Origin: Aliitabrizicola sp041905595
Lineage (GTDB): Bacteria; Pseudomonadota; Alphaproteobacteria; Rhodobacterales; Rhodobacteraceae
Direction: 5' to 3'
NCBI GenBank assembly: GCA_041905595.1
Contig: JAYRKT010000012.1
Coordinates: 46,543 to 110,542, forward strand
DNA: 64,000 nucleotides
The notes under the pieces were generated by a model that saw nothing but the letters and a program-made list of their open reading frames with translations, was not told where the DNA came from and did no database searches. Of the stretch, positions 53,480-62,717 are shown one piece after another. Position 1 is the first letter of the stretch, and every line of letters begins with the position of its first letter. The position numbers were made by a program, and so were the translations under genes.

Positions 53480-54960
53480 CATCGCGCTGGATCACTGCGG
53501 GTCTGATCTTTGCCCTTCTGAGCGGATGCACTGTCGGGCCCAACTATACCCGTCCGGACGTGACGACGCCCGCCGCCTTCCGCTTCGCGCTGGCCGAGGA
53601 AAGCGGCAATGCCAATGTCGCCTGGTGGTCGCAGTTCGGGGACAAGACGCTCGTAAGCCTTATAGACCAGGCGCTTGCAAACAACTGGGATCTGAAGCTC
53701 GCGGCCGCACAGGTCGATCAGGCAGCGGCCGTCATGATGCGGACCAACTCGCAATTCGCGCCGCAGGTTGGATACGGTGCAACGGCCGAACGCGCCCGCG
53801 TGTCCGAGATCGAGGATCCGGCTGCTGTTGCCAGCAACCCCTCCTCGGCGCTGAACCCCTATGTGGGCGCGGGATGGCAGCTGGACCTCTGGGGCCGGAT
53901 CGCCCGCGAGTCCGAGGCCGCTCGCGCCAATCTTGTCGGCGCGGAAGAGGCGCGGCGCGGAGTCGTGCTGACCCTCGTCGCGGCTGTTGCGACCACCTAT
54001 CTGCAGCTCCGCTCGCTCGATGCCCAGCTTGCCGTCGCGGAGGAGACCGAACGGAACTATGCCGAGCAGGTGAAGCTCTTCGAGGAGCGGTTCAGCTACG
54101 GCCAGATTTCGGACGTGACGCTGAACCAGATGAAGGCGCAGTACGAGACGGCAGCGGCGATAGTCCCGCAGATCCGCCTGGAAATCGGCCGGACGGAAAA
54201 CGCGCTGTCGCTTCTGACCGGAACCGCCCCACGGGCGATCCCGCGGGGCAGGGACTTTGCCTCGATCCGCATGATCGGGGTGCCTGCTGGTGTTCCCTCC
54301 GATATCCTGACGCGCCGTCCGGATGTCGCGCAGGCCGAACAGAACCTGATCGCGGCGAACGCGAACATCGGCGCAGCGGAGGCGCTGTACTTCCCGCGCG
54401 TTTCCCTCACCGGGCAGGGCGGGTCGACGAGCAACGCCTTGAATTCCCTGCTGACCAAGCCCGCCTCCGAATGGTCCGTCGCCGCCGACCTGGCGGGCCC
54501 GATCTTCAACGGCGGGCGCATCACCGGGCGGGTGCTTGTCAGCAAGGCGCAGAAGGAAGCGGCGGTCGCGCAATACCAGCAGGCGATCCTCAATGCCTTC
54601 CGCGAAGTGTCGGACGGCCTCGTGGGCTACAGCCAATCAAAGGCCAGGCTCGCGGCTGAGAACCGGTTGGTCGAGGCGCAGGCAACAACCGCCCGACTGG
54701 CGTATCTCAGCTTCCAGGAAGGGGCGGAAAGCTACACCACGGTGCTGATCGCCCAGAACGATCTGCTGAGCGCGCGCCTAAGCGCCATCCAGACGCGCTA
54801 CGATGCCCTGGCTAGCCTGGTCGCAATTTACAAGGCTCTGGGCGGCGGCTGGGTCGCGCAGGCCACTGCCAAGGCGCCGGTCCCCAGCTCGATGCAGCCG
54901 AACGCACCAGGCGCGACGACCCTGCCGAAGGTCGAAATCCACACGCCCTTCGACAACTAA
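53476..54960 (+). CDS. Outer-membrane efflux lipoprotein (NodT/OprM family)
   Basis: A 494-residue TolC-like channel with a lipoprotein signal (ITAGLIFALLSGC, lipidated Cys in LSGC) followed by VGPNYTRPDV, the family hallmark. Two repeats with long coiled-coil helices follow (WWSQFGDKTLVSLIDQALANN; RPDVAQAEQNLIAANANIGAAEAL). It completes the tripartite RND system and might also serve the type I-like exporter encoded 5 kb upstream. Confidence 0.93.
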   Translation: MTSRWITAGLIFALLSGCTVGPNYTRPDVTTPAAFRFALAEESGNANVAWWSQFGDKTLVSLIDQALANNWDLKLAAAQVDQAAAVMMRTNSQFAPQVGYGATAERARVSEIEDPAAVASNPSSALNPYVGAGWQLDLWGRIARESEAARANLVGAEEARRGVVLTLVAAVATTYLQLRSLDAQLAVAEETERNYAEQVKLFEERFSYGQISDVTLNQMKAQYETAAAIVPQIRLEIGRTENALSLLTGTAPRAIPRGRDFASIRMIGVPAGVPSDILTRRPDVAQAEQNLIAANANIGAAEALYFPRVSLTGQGGSTSNALNSLLTKPASEWSVAADLAGPIFNGGRITGRVLVSKAQKEAAVAQYQQAILNAFREVSDGLVGYSQSKARLAAENRLVEAQATTARLAYLSFQEGAESYTTVLIAQNDLLSARLSAIQTRYDALASLVAIYKALGGGWVAQATAKAPVPSSMQPNAPGATTLPKVEIHTPFDN

Positions 54961-55056
54961 AACAAGCCAATCCGTTTCGGCGACGCCGTGGCGTTCCGAC
55001 GCCCGCCAGCGAGGCGACCCCGGCCACGAGACTGATCGGGCGTTGTCGGGCGGCAG

Positions 55057-56235
55057 TCACTGGATCTCGAGTCGGACACCTTCGGCCACTTGGTCAGAAG
55101 GATGCATGACCACCTGTTCCCCGGCCTCAAGTCCCTCAAGAACCTGCGCGTAGTCTTCATTGCGCTCGCCAAGCACGATGTGCCGGATCTGCGCACGGCC
55201 ATCTTGGGCAACAAAGGTGGCCCAGTCCGAGCCGTCACGGAACAGACTGCCAACCGGGATGGCGAGCACTTGCTCGCCCCGCCAGAGCATGATCTGCACA
55301 ATCACCCGGTAGCCATGCCCGAGTTGGGTCCAGTTCTCTGGGTTGCCGATCAGATCGAGGGTCACCTCAACCCTTTGCTCATCTATCCCCAAGGCAGAGA
55401 CCTTGGTTTCCGCTGAAGGTTCAACGGTGCGGACCTGCGCGTCCAAGGGTGGACCGCCCCAGCCGACAATACGGGCCCGGGCCCTCTCCTTCACCCGAAC
55501 GGCATCGCGGGACAGGAGATCCACGATGATCTCGAGGTTGGTTGGGTCTCCGATTTCCACGATGGGCTGGCCGGGCTGTACGACCTGCTCGTTCTCGGTC
55601 ACGACCTTCAGCACTCGACCGGACACCGGCGCTGTCAACTTAACGCAGCAGCTTTCCGCGCCGCCCCTGTCAGCCGCGTCCAGAACCGCCCGGGCACTAT
55701 CCAATTCCCGCTCTCGCACGGCAAGGTTCGCCTTGGCGCTGTCGAGTGCTGCCTCGGCGGTTGTCTTCTTGAGCTGGGCATTGTCGAGAATCTGCTTGGC
55801 GACGGTGCCACGGTCGTAGAGCTTCAGCGCCCGGTCGGCTTCGGACTTCATGAACTCAAGCGTCGCTTCCGCCTGCGAGAGTTCAGCCTTTGCGTACTCC
55901 ACGCCAGCAACCGCCGCCGCAACTGCCGCTTCGGCCACCGCACGCGCACGGGCATCCAGAAGGGCAGGCGCCGAAGGTCCGATGGCGGCCACAACTGTCT
56001 GACCCGCCGTAACGGGATCTCCTGCATGAAGGTCCGTCCGCTGCAACTTGCCCGCGATCGGGGCAGAGACGGCAAACACCTCCTTGATCCGAGCCACGCC
56101 CTCTTCCTCGACCGTGACTTCGATGGTCTGCAGTCCGACCGTGGCCACTTCGACGGGCACTGGCCGTGGCAGGAACGCCCAGATCAGCCCGGCGACCACA
56201 AGGACAAGCACGATCCAGGGAACGAGACGCCGCAT
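55057..56235 (-). CDS. Periplasmic adaptor for a MacAB-like ABC exporter
   Basis: The 392 residues have an N-terminal anchor helix (LVPWIVLVLVVAGLIWAFLP), a lipoyl/barrel-sandwich region split by a coiled coil (FAVSAPIAGKLQRTDLHAGD; CCVKLTAPVSGRVLKVVTENEQ), and a beta-barrel (GYRVIVQIMLWRGEQVLAIPVGSLF). It is last in the minus-strand operon ATPase-permease-adaptor and starts 3 bp after the permease ends. A pair of adjacent cysteines (SCCVKL) is unusual for this family. Confidence 0.88.
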   Translation of the reverse strand: MRRLVPWIVLVLVVAGLIWAFLPRPVPVEVATVGLQTIEVTVEEEGVARIKEVFAVSAPIAGKLQRTDLHAGDPVTAGQTVVAAIGPSAPALLDARARAVAEAAVAAAVAGVEYAKAELSQAEATLEFMKSEADRALKLYDRGTVAKQILDNAQLKKTTAEAALDSAKANLAVRERELDSARAVLDAADRGGAESCCVKLTAPVSGRVLKVVTENEQVVQPGQPIVEIGDPTNLEIIVDLLSRDAVRVKERARARIVGWGGPPLDAQVRTVEPSAETKVSALGIDEQRVEVTLDLIGNPENWTQLGHGYRVIVQIMLWRGEQVLAIPVGSLFRDGSDWATFVAQDGRAQIRHIVLGERNEDYAQVLEGLEAGEQVVMHPSDQVAEGVRLEIQ

Positions 56236-56238
56236 GGC

Positions 56239-58605
56239 CTACTCCCTTGTTTTCAGAACCTCGACCAAGTCGAGGTTATTGATGCGGCCCCGGACCAGCC
56301 ATGCCGAGGCAAGGGCAGCGAGCACGACCACGAGCGTGGCGGTGCCAAAGACATTCCGCTCCATGACCAGCGGAACGCGGTAAAGGTCCGAGGAAAAAGC
56401 CGCAACCATGCCGCCCGCAATGACATAGCCGATCAGCCAGCCGATGGGTTGGGCGGCCAGAACCAGCGTAGCAATCTCGCCGAACAGAACGCCGGACACT
56501 TCGCCGCGGGTAAAGCCCAGAACGCGCAGGCTTGCCAGTTCGCGGCCCTGTTCCGAAAGCGAGATGCGGGCAAAATTATACACCACGCCAACGGCGATGA
56601 TGGCTGCCAGGACGATATAGATCGTCGACATGATCGAGATGTTCTGCGCAAGCGTCGACTCGAACCGTTCAAGTGTCAGCGCCTTTACCGTCAGGATCGA
56701 AGTTCGTGGGGCGCGTCTTGCAGCGGCAAGAAACGCGGCATCCTGGGACTCGTCGATCAGGAGATTCACACCCGATATGACATCGCCATCCCCTGTCAGG
56801 GCATTCAGCTGGTCAAGGCGCATGAATGCTCCCAGCCCGACATATCCGGCGCTGAGGCCGCTGACCGGCACCGTCACCGTTGCCCGTCGCCCGTCGAGAA
56901 AATCGACCGTGACCGTTTCGCCGGGTCGGACCTTCAATGCCTCCGCCAGAGCCTCGCTCAGGATCAGACCCTTTTCGGGCAGCACCATTGGCCGAAGCTG
57001 GGAGTCGAGCACCGTTGAAAGCGCCGCACCTTCCGGCCTGCCAATCACCTGCAGCTTGCGTGAGCGGTTTCCGTTTCCAATCCTGGCGGCAAGGGAGCGG
57101 AAGGCTTCGGCCTTCATCACTCCCGGAAGGTTCGCGACCGCGTAGCGCGCCCGCGCCGGCGCATCTTCCGACAGGACGATCGTTGCGTCTTGTCTATCGG
57201 TCTTGAAGAAAGTGACGTCGATCATGAAGCGGATCGAGCCGTAGGCCCATTGCGATGCGACAAGCACTGCGACTGCCATCGCGATGCCGAAAGTGCTGGA
57301 GAGCGTTCGGAAGGGCCAGCGGAAGAGATGTCGGAAGATCATGATCGACGTCTGGCGGAACCCCAGCAAGCTGCGGGCGAAGCGAAACCGCTTTCGGTAG
57401 ACTGCCGGTGCCGGTGGTGACATGGCCACGGCCGGCGCAAGGCGCAGCACGGGCCGGACGGCATACAGGGCTCCGGCGACCGCCGCCAGGATCGCGATCA
57501 CTGCCGCAAGCCCGTAGATCGCCGGATCTCGGGTAAAGACAAGGAACGGAAAGGTGAAAAAGCGCGCGTAAAGGCTCGCCAGCCCCGCTCCCAGCCAGGC
57601 GCCCGCAACGCTTCCGATCACCACGCCGACGACGCCGATCATCGCAACGAATTCGACATAATGCTGGGCGATTGCCCGCGAGGAATATCCGATCGCTTTC
57701 AGAAGTCCGATCTGTTCCCGTTCGAGCGTTATCAGGCGACTGAGCGTCATGTTCACAAGCATTGCCGCGACCGCGAGGAAGATCGGTGGCAGGACCTGAA
57801 CCATGCTGTGCAATTGCTTGAGCTCGGCATCGAGAAAGGCATTCGAAAGCTGGTCCTTGCGCAGGATTGCGCCCCTGCCGCCATAGGGGGCGAGCAACTG
57901 GTCCAGCCTTTCGACCACTCGGTCCTCGTCGGCCCCGGGCGCCAGTTTCAGGACGACGTTGGAAAAGGCGCCCTCGAGGTCAAAAGCCCCTTCGAGGTTC
58001 GATCGCGTCAACCAGACAATGCCGAAGCGACGCGGATCCGGCATCATCTCGCCGGGGGCGATTGCGTAGATGAACTCTGGAGACAGCGCGATGCCCGTTA
58101 CCCTGAGCTGCCTTTCCTTCCCATTCATCAACACGTCCAGATGGGCGCCGGGCCGCAAACGATGGGCCTTTGCGAAGCCTTCGGAAACCACAGCCTCATC
58201 GGCTGCCATCGGGTCAGGAGATCGTCCCTCGCGCAAATGGAGTTGGTTCAGCGCGCCGGGACGGTCGGACGGCATCGTGAGCAACTGCACGACAGCGGGT
58301 TCATTCATGTCAGGAAAATCAGGAAGGCCGAACTTGGCGATCCGCGCCTCGGCGGCAAGGACCCCATCTATCTGCGCGATCTCGCCGATCAGGGCTCGCG
58401 GGGCTCGGGTGACATCCGCAAAGAGGTCGGCAAAGCGGTATTCATCGTAGTAACGCGCACGGGTCGCCGACAGCGACGAATAGGCCCCGTTGCCCAGGAT
58501 CAGCGTTGCGACACCTGCTGCAAGCACAAGCGAGATCGCCAGGACCTGCGCCCACAGGCGGCGCAAGTCGCGAAGGACCTTGCGGCGAAGCGGCGAGATC
58601 ACCAT
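56239..58605 (-). CDS. FtsX/MacB-type ABC transporter permease
   Basis: The 788 residues hold two FtsX-type membrane modules, one near the middle (PIFLAVAAMLVNMTLSRLITLEREQIGLLKAIGYSSRA, here read as the first conserved loop) and one at the C-terminus (RISLSEQGRELASLRVLGFTRGEVSGVLFGEI), each followed by membrane helices, with large periplasmic segments before them. This double form resembles lipoprotein or antibiotic exporters. It overlaps the ATPase gene by 7 nt. The substrate is unknown. Confidence 0.88.
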   Translation of the reverse strand: MVISPLRRKVLRDLRRLWAQVLAISLVLAAGVATLILGNGAYSSLSATRARYYDEYRFADLFADVTRAPRALIGEIAQIDGVLAAEARIAKFGLPDFPDMNEPAVVQLLTMPSDRPGALNQLHLREGRSPDPMAADEAVVSEGFAKAHRLRPGAHLDVLMNGKERQLRVTGIALSPEFIYAIAPGEMMPDPRRFGIVWLTRSNLEGAFDLEGAFSNVVLKLAPGADEDRVVERLDQLLAPYGGRGAILRKDQLSNAFLDAELKQLHSMVQVLPPIFLAVAAMLVNMTLSRLITLEREQIGLLKAIGYSSRAIAQHYVEFVAMIGVVGVVIGSVAGAWLGAGLASLYARFFTFPFLVFTRDPAIYGLAAVIAILAAVAGALYAVRPVLRLAPAVAMSPPAPAVYRKRFRFARSLLGFRQTSIMIFRHLFRWPFRTLSSTFGIAMAVAVLVASQWAYGSIRFMIDVTFFKTDRQDATIVLSEDAPARARYAVANLPGVMKAEAFRSLAARIGNGNRSRKLQVIGRPEGAALSTVLDSQLRPMVLPEKGLILSEALAEALKVRPGETVTVDFLDGRRATVTVPVSGLSAGYVGLGAFMRLDQLNALTGDGDVISGVNLLIDESQDAAFLAAARRAPRTSILTVKALTLERFESTLAQNISIMSTIYIVLAAIIAVGVVYNFARISLSEQGRELASLRVLGFTRGEVSGVLFGEIATLVLAAQPIGWLIGYVIAGGMVAAFSSDLYRVPLVMERNVFGTATLVVVLAALASAWLVRGRINNLDLVEVLKTRE

Positions 58606-59315
58606 GCCACCTCCGCTGCAGTGATCTTTCTTGCGTTCCGGGCCTCTTCGACGATCCGTCCGTCCGCAAACCGAACCGACCTGTCCGAGATGCCTTGGAT
58701 CGCGACATTATGGGTGATCACCAAGGTCGTCGTCCCGATCGCTTCATTCACGCGGGTCAATGCAGAGAGGACCATGATGCCGGTCTGACTGTCCAGCGCG
58801 CCTGTCGGCTCGTCACACAAGAGCACTTCAGGATTCTTGGCGATCGCGCGAGCGATCGCCACACGTTGTTGTTCACCACCTGACAGTTGCGCCGGAAAAT
58901 GGTCGCGCCGGGCAGCAAGGCCCACAAGCTCGAGCGCATCTTCAGCCTTCATCGGCTGTCGCGCAATTTCAGTCACGAGTTGGACGTTCTCAAGTGCCGT
59001 GAGGCTCGGTACCAGGTTGTAGAACTGGAAGACAAATCCCACATGGTCACGCCGATACTGCGTCAGTCCCTTTTCATCCAGCCGCGTGAGCTCGTGATCC
59101 TTGAACCAGGCCTCGCCTGACGTCGCCTTGTCGAGCCCGCCGACAATGTTGAGAAAAGTTGACTTTCCTGATCCGGACGGTCCGAGGATGACGACGAACT
59201 CGCCCGCTCTGGCCGTAAAATCGACCCCCCGCAGGGCCTGCACCTCGAACTCGCCTGAGCGGTAGGTCTTGGTCAGGCCTTTGGTGCGGAACACAACCTC
59301 GCTTTGGTCTTCCAC
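58599..59315 (-). CDS. ABC exporter ATP-binding protein (LolD/MacB type)
   Basis: A 238-residue ATPase with Walker A (ILGPSGSGKSTFLNIVGGLD), ABC signature (LSGGEQQRVAIARAI), Walker B (LLCDEPTGALD) and H-loop (LVITHNVA). The TGALD end of Walker B is typical of the LolD/FtsE/MacB group. It is the first gene of the exporter operon; its promoter should lie just upstream (59316-59400). Confidence 0.93.
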   Translation of the reverse strand: MEDQSEVVFRTKGLTKTYRSGEFEVQALRGVDFTARAGEFVVILGPSGSGKSTFLNIVGGLDKATSGEAWFKDHELTRLDEKGLTQYRRDHVGFVFQFYNLVPSLTALENVQLVTEIARQPMKAEDALELVGLAARRDHFPAQLSGGEQQRVAIARAIAKNPEVLLCDEPTGALDSQTGIMVLSALTRVNEAIGTTTLVITHNVAIQGISDRSVRFADGRIVEEARNARKITAAEVAW

Positions 59316-59631
59316 CTGGCCCGTCCCTTCGGCTGTCGTCGACCCTCAACGTCAGACATCCATCAAGCAACCGCGTTGATGCAGGTCAATGGATAGCACG
59401 CGCGCCCGCGGAGTGGCGGGAGTCAAGTCCGGAGCAGGTCGGCAGAGCGTGACTGTCCGGCAATTGCGCATTGGTCTTTGGGGCGCCAACAGGCCGATCT
59501 GATCCGGGTCCGTCATCGGGAGAAGGTTGGCTGGGGCGCTAGGAGATTCAGTAGGAGGTTGATCGGTACCAGCAAGCTGAAAGCGCTGGGCGAAGTGGGG
59601 CGACGGGTGGGGCGATGGTAGCTGCGGGCGT
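59316..59631. other. Intergenic stretch at a decayed mobile junction
   Basis: No intact gene is seen. The segment follows the exporter operon promoter region and runs into the IS6 transposase remnant on the minus strand; GC and codon pattern become irregular. No terminal inverted repeat of an intact insertion sequence was recognised. Confidence 0.45.
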
Positions 59632-59712
59632 GAAGTGGACGTAAAGCATCACCGCCAGACGGATGATCTCAGGGCTGATGTTGAAGTAGCGGAAGTGAGA
59701 TGGCTTGGGCAT
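59632..59712 (-). pseudogene. IS6-family transposase remnant (N-terminal fragment)
   Basis: On the minus strand from ATG 59712 the frame reads MPKPSHFRYFNISPEIIRLA then VMLYVHF, the characteristic N-terminus of IS6/IS26-type transposases (FRYF.SPE.IRL.VM.YVRF). After VHF the sequence loses all similarity, so the rest, including the DDE catalytic core, is missing. It marks past insertion activity in this gap. Confidence 0.65.
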
Positions 59713-59929
59713 GGCCAAACGCAAGTCCGCACTCATCCCTATCTCAAGCAAGGTTCTTCTGACAGCGCCGACGTGGATACAACAACGAGGAGCGGCCACA
59801 CGGCGGGATCGGCAACGAGGTCCAGATCATGCTGACGAAATCGGGGGGCGTCACCAGACCGTCACCCTGAGCGAAGCCGGAAAACTCTGCCTTCGGGCGG
59901 TCCAAGGTTGGGGATCGGATCAGCGGCGC

Positions 59930-60259
59930 TCATTGTCCGGGACGAAGCTCGACGAGCCGACCGGTGGCGCGCAGTTGCTCCAGCGACTTGCCATAGCAAT
60001 CGAGGGCAACCACCCGGTTGCGCGGAGGCTCGACCACACGCTCTACACCCAGGTTCGCCGTTAGCGTCCCTCGTCCGTAGACCGCCGAACCGTCCGCGTT
60101 GACAGTTTCCAGATATCCGACGACCCAGCTTTGCTTCTGCTCATGGTAGCAGACAATCGCCAAGGGAAGATCTGAAGGAAACGTCTGGGCAGCACATCCG
60201 CTCGCATATCCTACGACCATTGAAATGCTAATTGCTGCCATCGCAGTCATCCTTGGCAT
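59930..60259 (-). CDS. Small exported protein of unknown function
   Basis: A 109-residue protein with a signal peptide (MPRMTAMAAISISMVVGYAS, then GCAAQ; lipidation at GC is possible) and a short mature part (LAIVCYHEQKQSWVVGYLETV; VVALDCYGKSLEQLRATGRLV) with two cysteines. I know no family for it. ATG 60259 follows AAGGAGA at good spacing. It stands alone between the transposase scrap and the Crp/Fnr fragment. Confidence 0.65.
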   Translation of the reverse strand: MPRMTAMAAISISMVVGYASGCAAQTFPSDLPLAIVCYHEQKQSWVVGYLETVNADGSAVYGRGTLTANLGVERVVEPPRNRVVALDCYGKSLEQLRATGRLVELRPGQ

Positions 60260-60376
60260 CGGTGTTCTCCTTGGTTCTCGGCAATACTGCGCGAAGGTCG
60301 TCCTCTTGAGTCCGCGCGGCGCATAAAGAACCGCACTGCTGTCTGGCATCGTACGGTCCGGACCCATCGGCAGTAA

Positions 60377-60610
60377 ATGGCGAATGTGAATCGCGCCGGA
60401 TTTGCCAGAGGCTGTCTTTCGTTGTACCCCAAGGATGTGCCCCTGACCCAATCGCTGCTGGCAGAACTTGCAAATGCCTCCGCTCACACAGTCGCCGGGT
60501 TTGTCGACCGGGTCAGCCATGCCGGCCTGATCGACTGGCGCTATGGCAAGGTGAGGAAACTTGACGTCGGGTCCTTCGCTGCTTTTGCGGCGGGAAGCCC
60601 TTCTGACGCT
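60377..60610 (+). pseudogene. Orphan Crp/Fnr-type helix-turn-helix fragment
   Basis: The frame contains the C-terminal Crp/Fnr DNA-binding pattern: VPLTQSLLAELANASAHTVAGFVDRV, then HAGLIDWRYGKVRKLDVG, ending FAAFAAG. The cyclic-nucleotide-like sensor domain expected in front is absent; only about 20 unrelated residues precede it. The frame stays open to 60877, but residues after AAFAAG look random. I read it as a truncated remnant rather than a functional regulator. From 60611 to 60890 nothing else is recognised. Confidence 0.6.
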
Positions 60611-60900
60611 TCAGAGAAGGGCAAAAAGAAAAAATGGCCATCACCTCGCATTGGGGCGTCCGCGAGCAACTCGGCGCGTCGAAGATCTTCGCCGGCAAGA
60701 AGCCCCGATGGACAAGACTATTGGGGACCCAGGTATTCATTTGGGCTGGGAGCGACCATTCGCGGACAGATCGTTGAAAAGCCGCTTTGCGCCGAAAGCT
60801 ACCAGTCGTCACGCGACTCAAGCTGGGCCAGTTCACCGCTAACGGACGAAACCGAGCAACCTCCCGTATCTAGATAAAGAAGCAGATACAGGAGCTTATG

Positions 60901-61059
60901 ATGAAGACCTTGACCGCCCTCGGCATCGCCGGGGGCTTTCTTTTTGGACCGCGCAGCTGGTTGGTGCTGTTCCTCGTCCTCTGGACGGCGTCCAGGGTTA
61001 GCCACGAGTTAGCAGTGACGATCCTCCGCGAGGTCCTGAAGGCGGGGCTGGTCCGATGA
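60901..61059 (+). CDS. Small membrane protein of the integrated element
   Basis: A 52-residue protein, MKTLTALGIAGGFLFGPRSW then LVLFLVLWTASRVSHELAVT, with one or two hydrophobic helices. ACAGGAG lies 6 nt ahead of ATG 60901 (an ATG one codon earlier is too close). Its stop overlaps the next gene (ATGA). The function is unknown; it probably marks the left side of the integrated element. Confidence 0.6.
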   Translation: MKTLTALGIAGGFLFGPRSWLVLFLVLWTASRVSHELAVTILREVLKAGLVR

Positions 61060-61253
61060 AGCCGGGAGACACGGTGGTCATCGCCGCCTTCGATGACGTG
61101 CCGGAACACCTGTTCGAGGTGGACGAGGTTCACGACGACTTCGTCACCGGGAAAGCCCTCACCGGGCCACTGGCCGGAGAGTACGGCGAGCCTGACCGGT
61201 CGATGATCGTTCGGGTCGTCGAGCGGCCGCTAGGATCTCCGGATACCCAGTAA
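61056..61253 (+). CDS. Small acidic protein of the integrated element
   Basis: A 65-residue acidic protein (MKPGDTVVIAAFDDVPEHLF, EVDEVHDDFVTGKALTGPLA) that looks like a compact beta-barrel of the SH3-like kind, often found in phage-derived genes. No family is recognised. It is translationally coupled to the upstream small gene and precedes the integrase by 70 bp. Confidence 0.6.
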   Translation: MKPGDTVVIAAFDDVPEHLFEVDEVHDDFVTGKALTGPLAGEYGEPDRSMIVRVVERPLGSPDTQ

Positions 61254-61293
61254 CCGACGGCAATCAATCAGAAAATCCAGAAACATCCAGGAA

Positions 61294-61312
61294 CTGGGGC
61301 GGATGCCCCCAG
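61294..61312 (+). promoter_or_regulatory. Hairpin next to the integrase ribosome-binding site
   Basis: CTGGGG (61294-61299) and CCCCAG (61307-61312) can pair, placing the 3' arm against the AGAAGGAGGA Shine-Dalgarno (61311-61320). This may limit integrase translation. Just upstream is the short direct repeat ATCCAG (two copies within 61270-61292). Confidence 0.35.
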
Positions 61313-61323
61313 AAGGAGGACGC

Positions 61324-62541
61324 ATGTCCGTACGAATTCAGTACGCCTACCTGAAGCAGCAGACCTACCTGTACCGACGAAACTACCCCCGCGAGCTTCA
61401 GCCGATCTTGGGGGCGGCCCTGAAGCAGTCGCTCCGGACCGGTGACGCGCGGGTCGCCAAGAAGCGAGCGGCCGAGATCAACGCGAAGTTCGAGGAGATC
61501 GTCACCAAGGCTCGGGCGGGGCAGGTGGTGGAAAAGCCCGTCCTGGAGAAGGTTGCCCCGGTGGTCTTCTCGCCCGTGGTGATCGTGGGTCGAAAGACGG
61601 TCAGGGAACTGGGACAGACCTACCTGAACAAGCGATCGGACGAGCTGCGTCCCGGCGGCTTCAAGGTCGTCCGGTTCTCAGTCAACCTGTTCGTGTCGGT
61701 CTACGGGGCGAGGACGATCGGGTCGTTGACCCGGGAGGACGCCCTGGAGTTTACCCGGAAGGTGGCTCGGCTCGGGGTCCATGCGGGCAAGTCCTTCCGG
61801 TGCAGGAACTACGGGCTGGACCGGCTGATCGCCGTCAGCGGGTCGGAGACCATCAGCGCCCGGACCCAGCGGCGGACGGTGGGGCAGGTCTCGCACTTCC
61901 TGGACTGGGCCGTCTACGAGGGGCTGGTGACCGCGAACCCCTTCAAGACGGTCAGGGTGGAGGCCAAGGGCAAGAACCGAAGCTACTCTCCGCTGACCGA
62001 CGAGGAGGTCCGACGACTGGTTGCCGCCGACGACCCGGTGATCGGCGACCTCCTGCGGTTCTGTCTGCTGACCGGGATGCGGTCGGGGGAAGCGGCGGGG
62101 CTGGTGCGGGACGATCTGGTCTGGAAAGGGAACCTGGGCTGGTTCGTCTGGGTGCGCCCCAACGCGGTCCGGTCGCTGAAGACCGATGCGGCGGAGCGGT
62201 TCATTCCGGTCCACTCGGACCTGACGCCGATCCTCGCTCGGCTACCGGCGGACGGGAGGCTGTTTCCCCGGCTGACCGTCAACATCGTGACGAAGCGGTT
62301 CATCGCCCTGAGGACCAGTCTTGGGATCGTCCGTCCAGGGGCCGTCTTCCACTCGACCCGGAAGTGGTTCGTGACCCAGTGCGAGCGGGCAGGGGTTCCG
62401 GAGCACTTCACCGCCTCGATCGTCGGTCACCAGTCGGCGCGGTCGGAGAACCGGATGACCTACGGCATCTACTCCGCCGGGATCAGCGACGAGCAGAAGC
62501 GGGAGATCGTCGAGAAGGTCGGCCTGCCGGTGACGCGATGA
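61324..62541 (+). CDS. int: Tyrosine recombinase (phage-type integrase)
   Basis: The 405-residue integrase has an N-terminal SAM-like arm domain (residues about 110-200) and a C-terminal catalytic domain with Arg in LLTGMRSGEAAGL, the HxxR box FHSTRKWFVTQ, the second His in IVGHQSA and a candidate nucleophile Tyr in NRMTYGIYSAG. ATG 61324 has AAGGAGGA upstream and begins SVRIQYAYLKQQTYLYRRNYP, typical of DUF6538-type integrases of alphaproteobacterial elements. It should catalyse integration of the element that continues to the right. Confidence 0.95.
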   Translation: MSVRIQYAYLKQQTYLYRRNYPRELQPILGAALKQSLRTGDARVAKKRAAEINAKFEEIVTKARAGQVVEKPVLEKVAPVVFSPVVIVGRKTVRELGQTYLNKRSDELRPGGFKVVRFSVNLFVSVYGARTIGSLTREDALEFTRKVARLGVHAGKSFRCRNYGLDRLIAVSGSETISARTQRRTVGQVSHFLDWAVYEGLVTANPFKTVRVEAKGKNRSYSPLTDEEVRRLVAADDPVIGDLLRFCLLTGMRSGEAAGLVRDDLVWKGNLGWFVWVRPNAVRSLKTDAAERFIPVHSDLTPILARLPADGRLFPRLTVNIVTKRFIALRTSLGIVRPGAVFHSTRKWFVTQCERAGVPEHFTASIVGHQSARSENRMTYGIYSAGISDEQKREIVEKVGLPVTR

Positions 62542-62717
62542 CGGCGGTTCCGGACATCGACGCCTTCGAGGAGCGAGCGGCTATCCTGGAGTTCGAGGGC
62601 GGGCTGACGAGACGAGAGGCCGAGGACCGAGCAGCTCAGGCGCAGGGGTTCCGCGATGCTGACCACTATCGCCAAGTGCTGACGGACTACCTGCTGACTG
62701 GACGACTGCCTCACTGA
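62538..62717 (+). CDS. Small protein coupled to the integrase
   Basis: A 59-residue protein (MTAVPDIDAFEERAAILEFE, GGLTRREAEDRAAQAQGFRD) that overlaps the integrase stop (ATGA). The EFEGGLTRREAEDRAAQ pattern resembles short helical proteins near primases and integrases in alphaproteobacterial islands; its role could be as an excision or copy-control factor, but this is only suggested by position. Confidence 0.7.
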   Translation: MTAVPDIDAFEERAAILEFEGGLTRREAEDRAAQAQGFRDADHYRQVLTDYLLTGRLPH

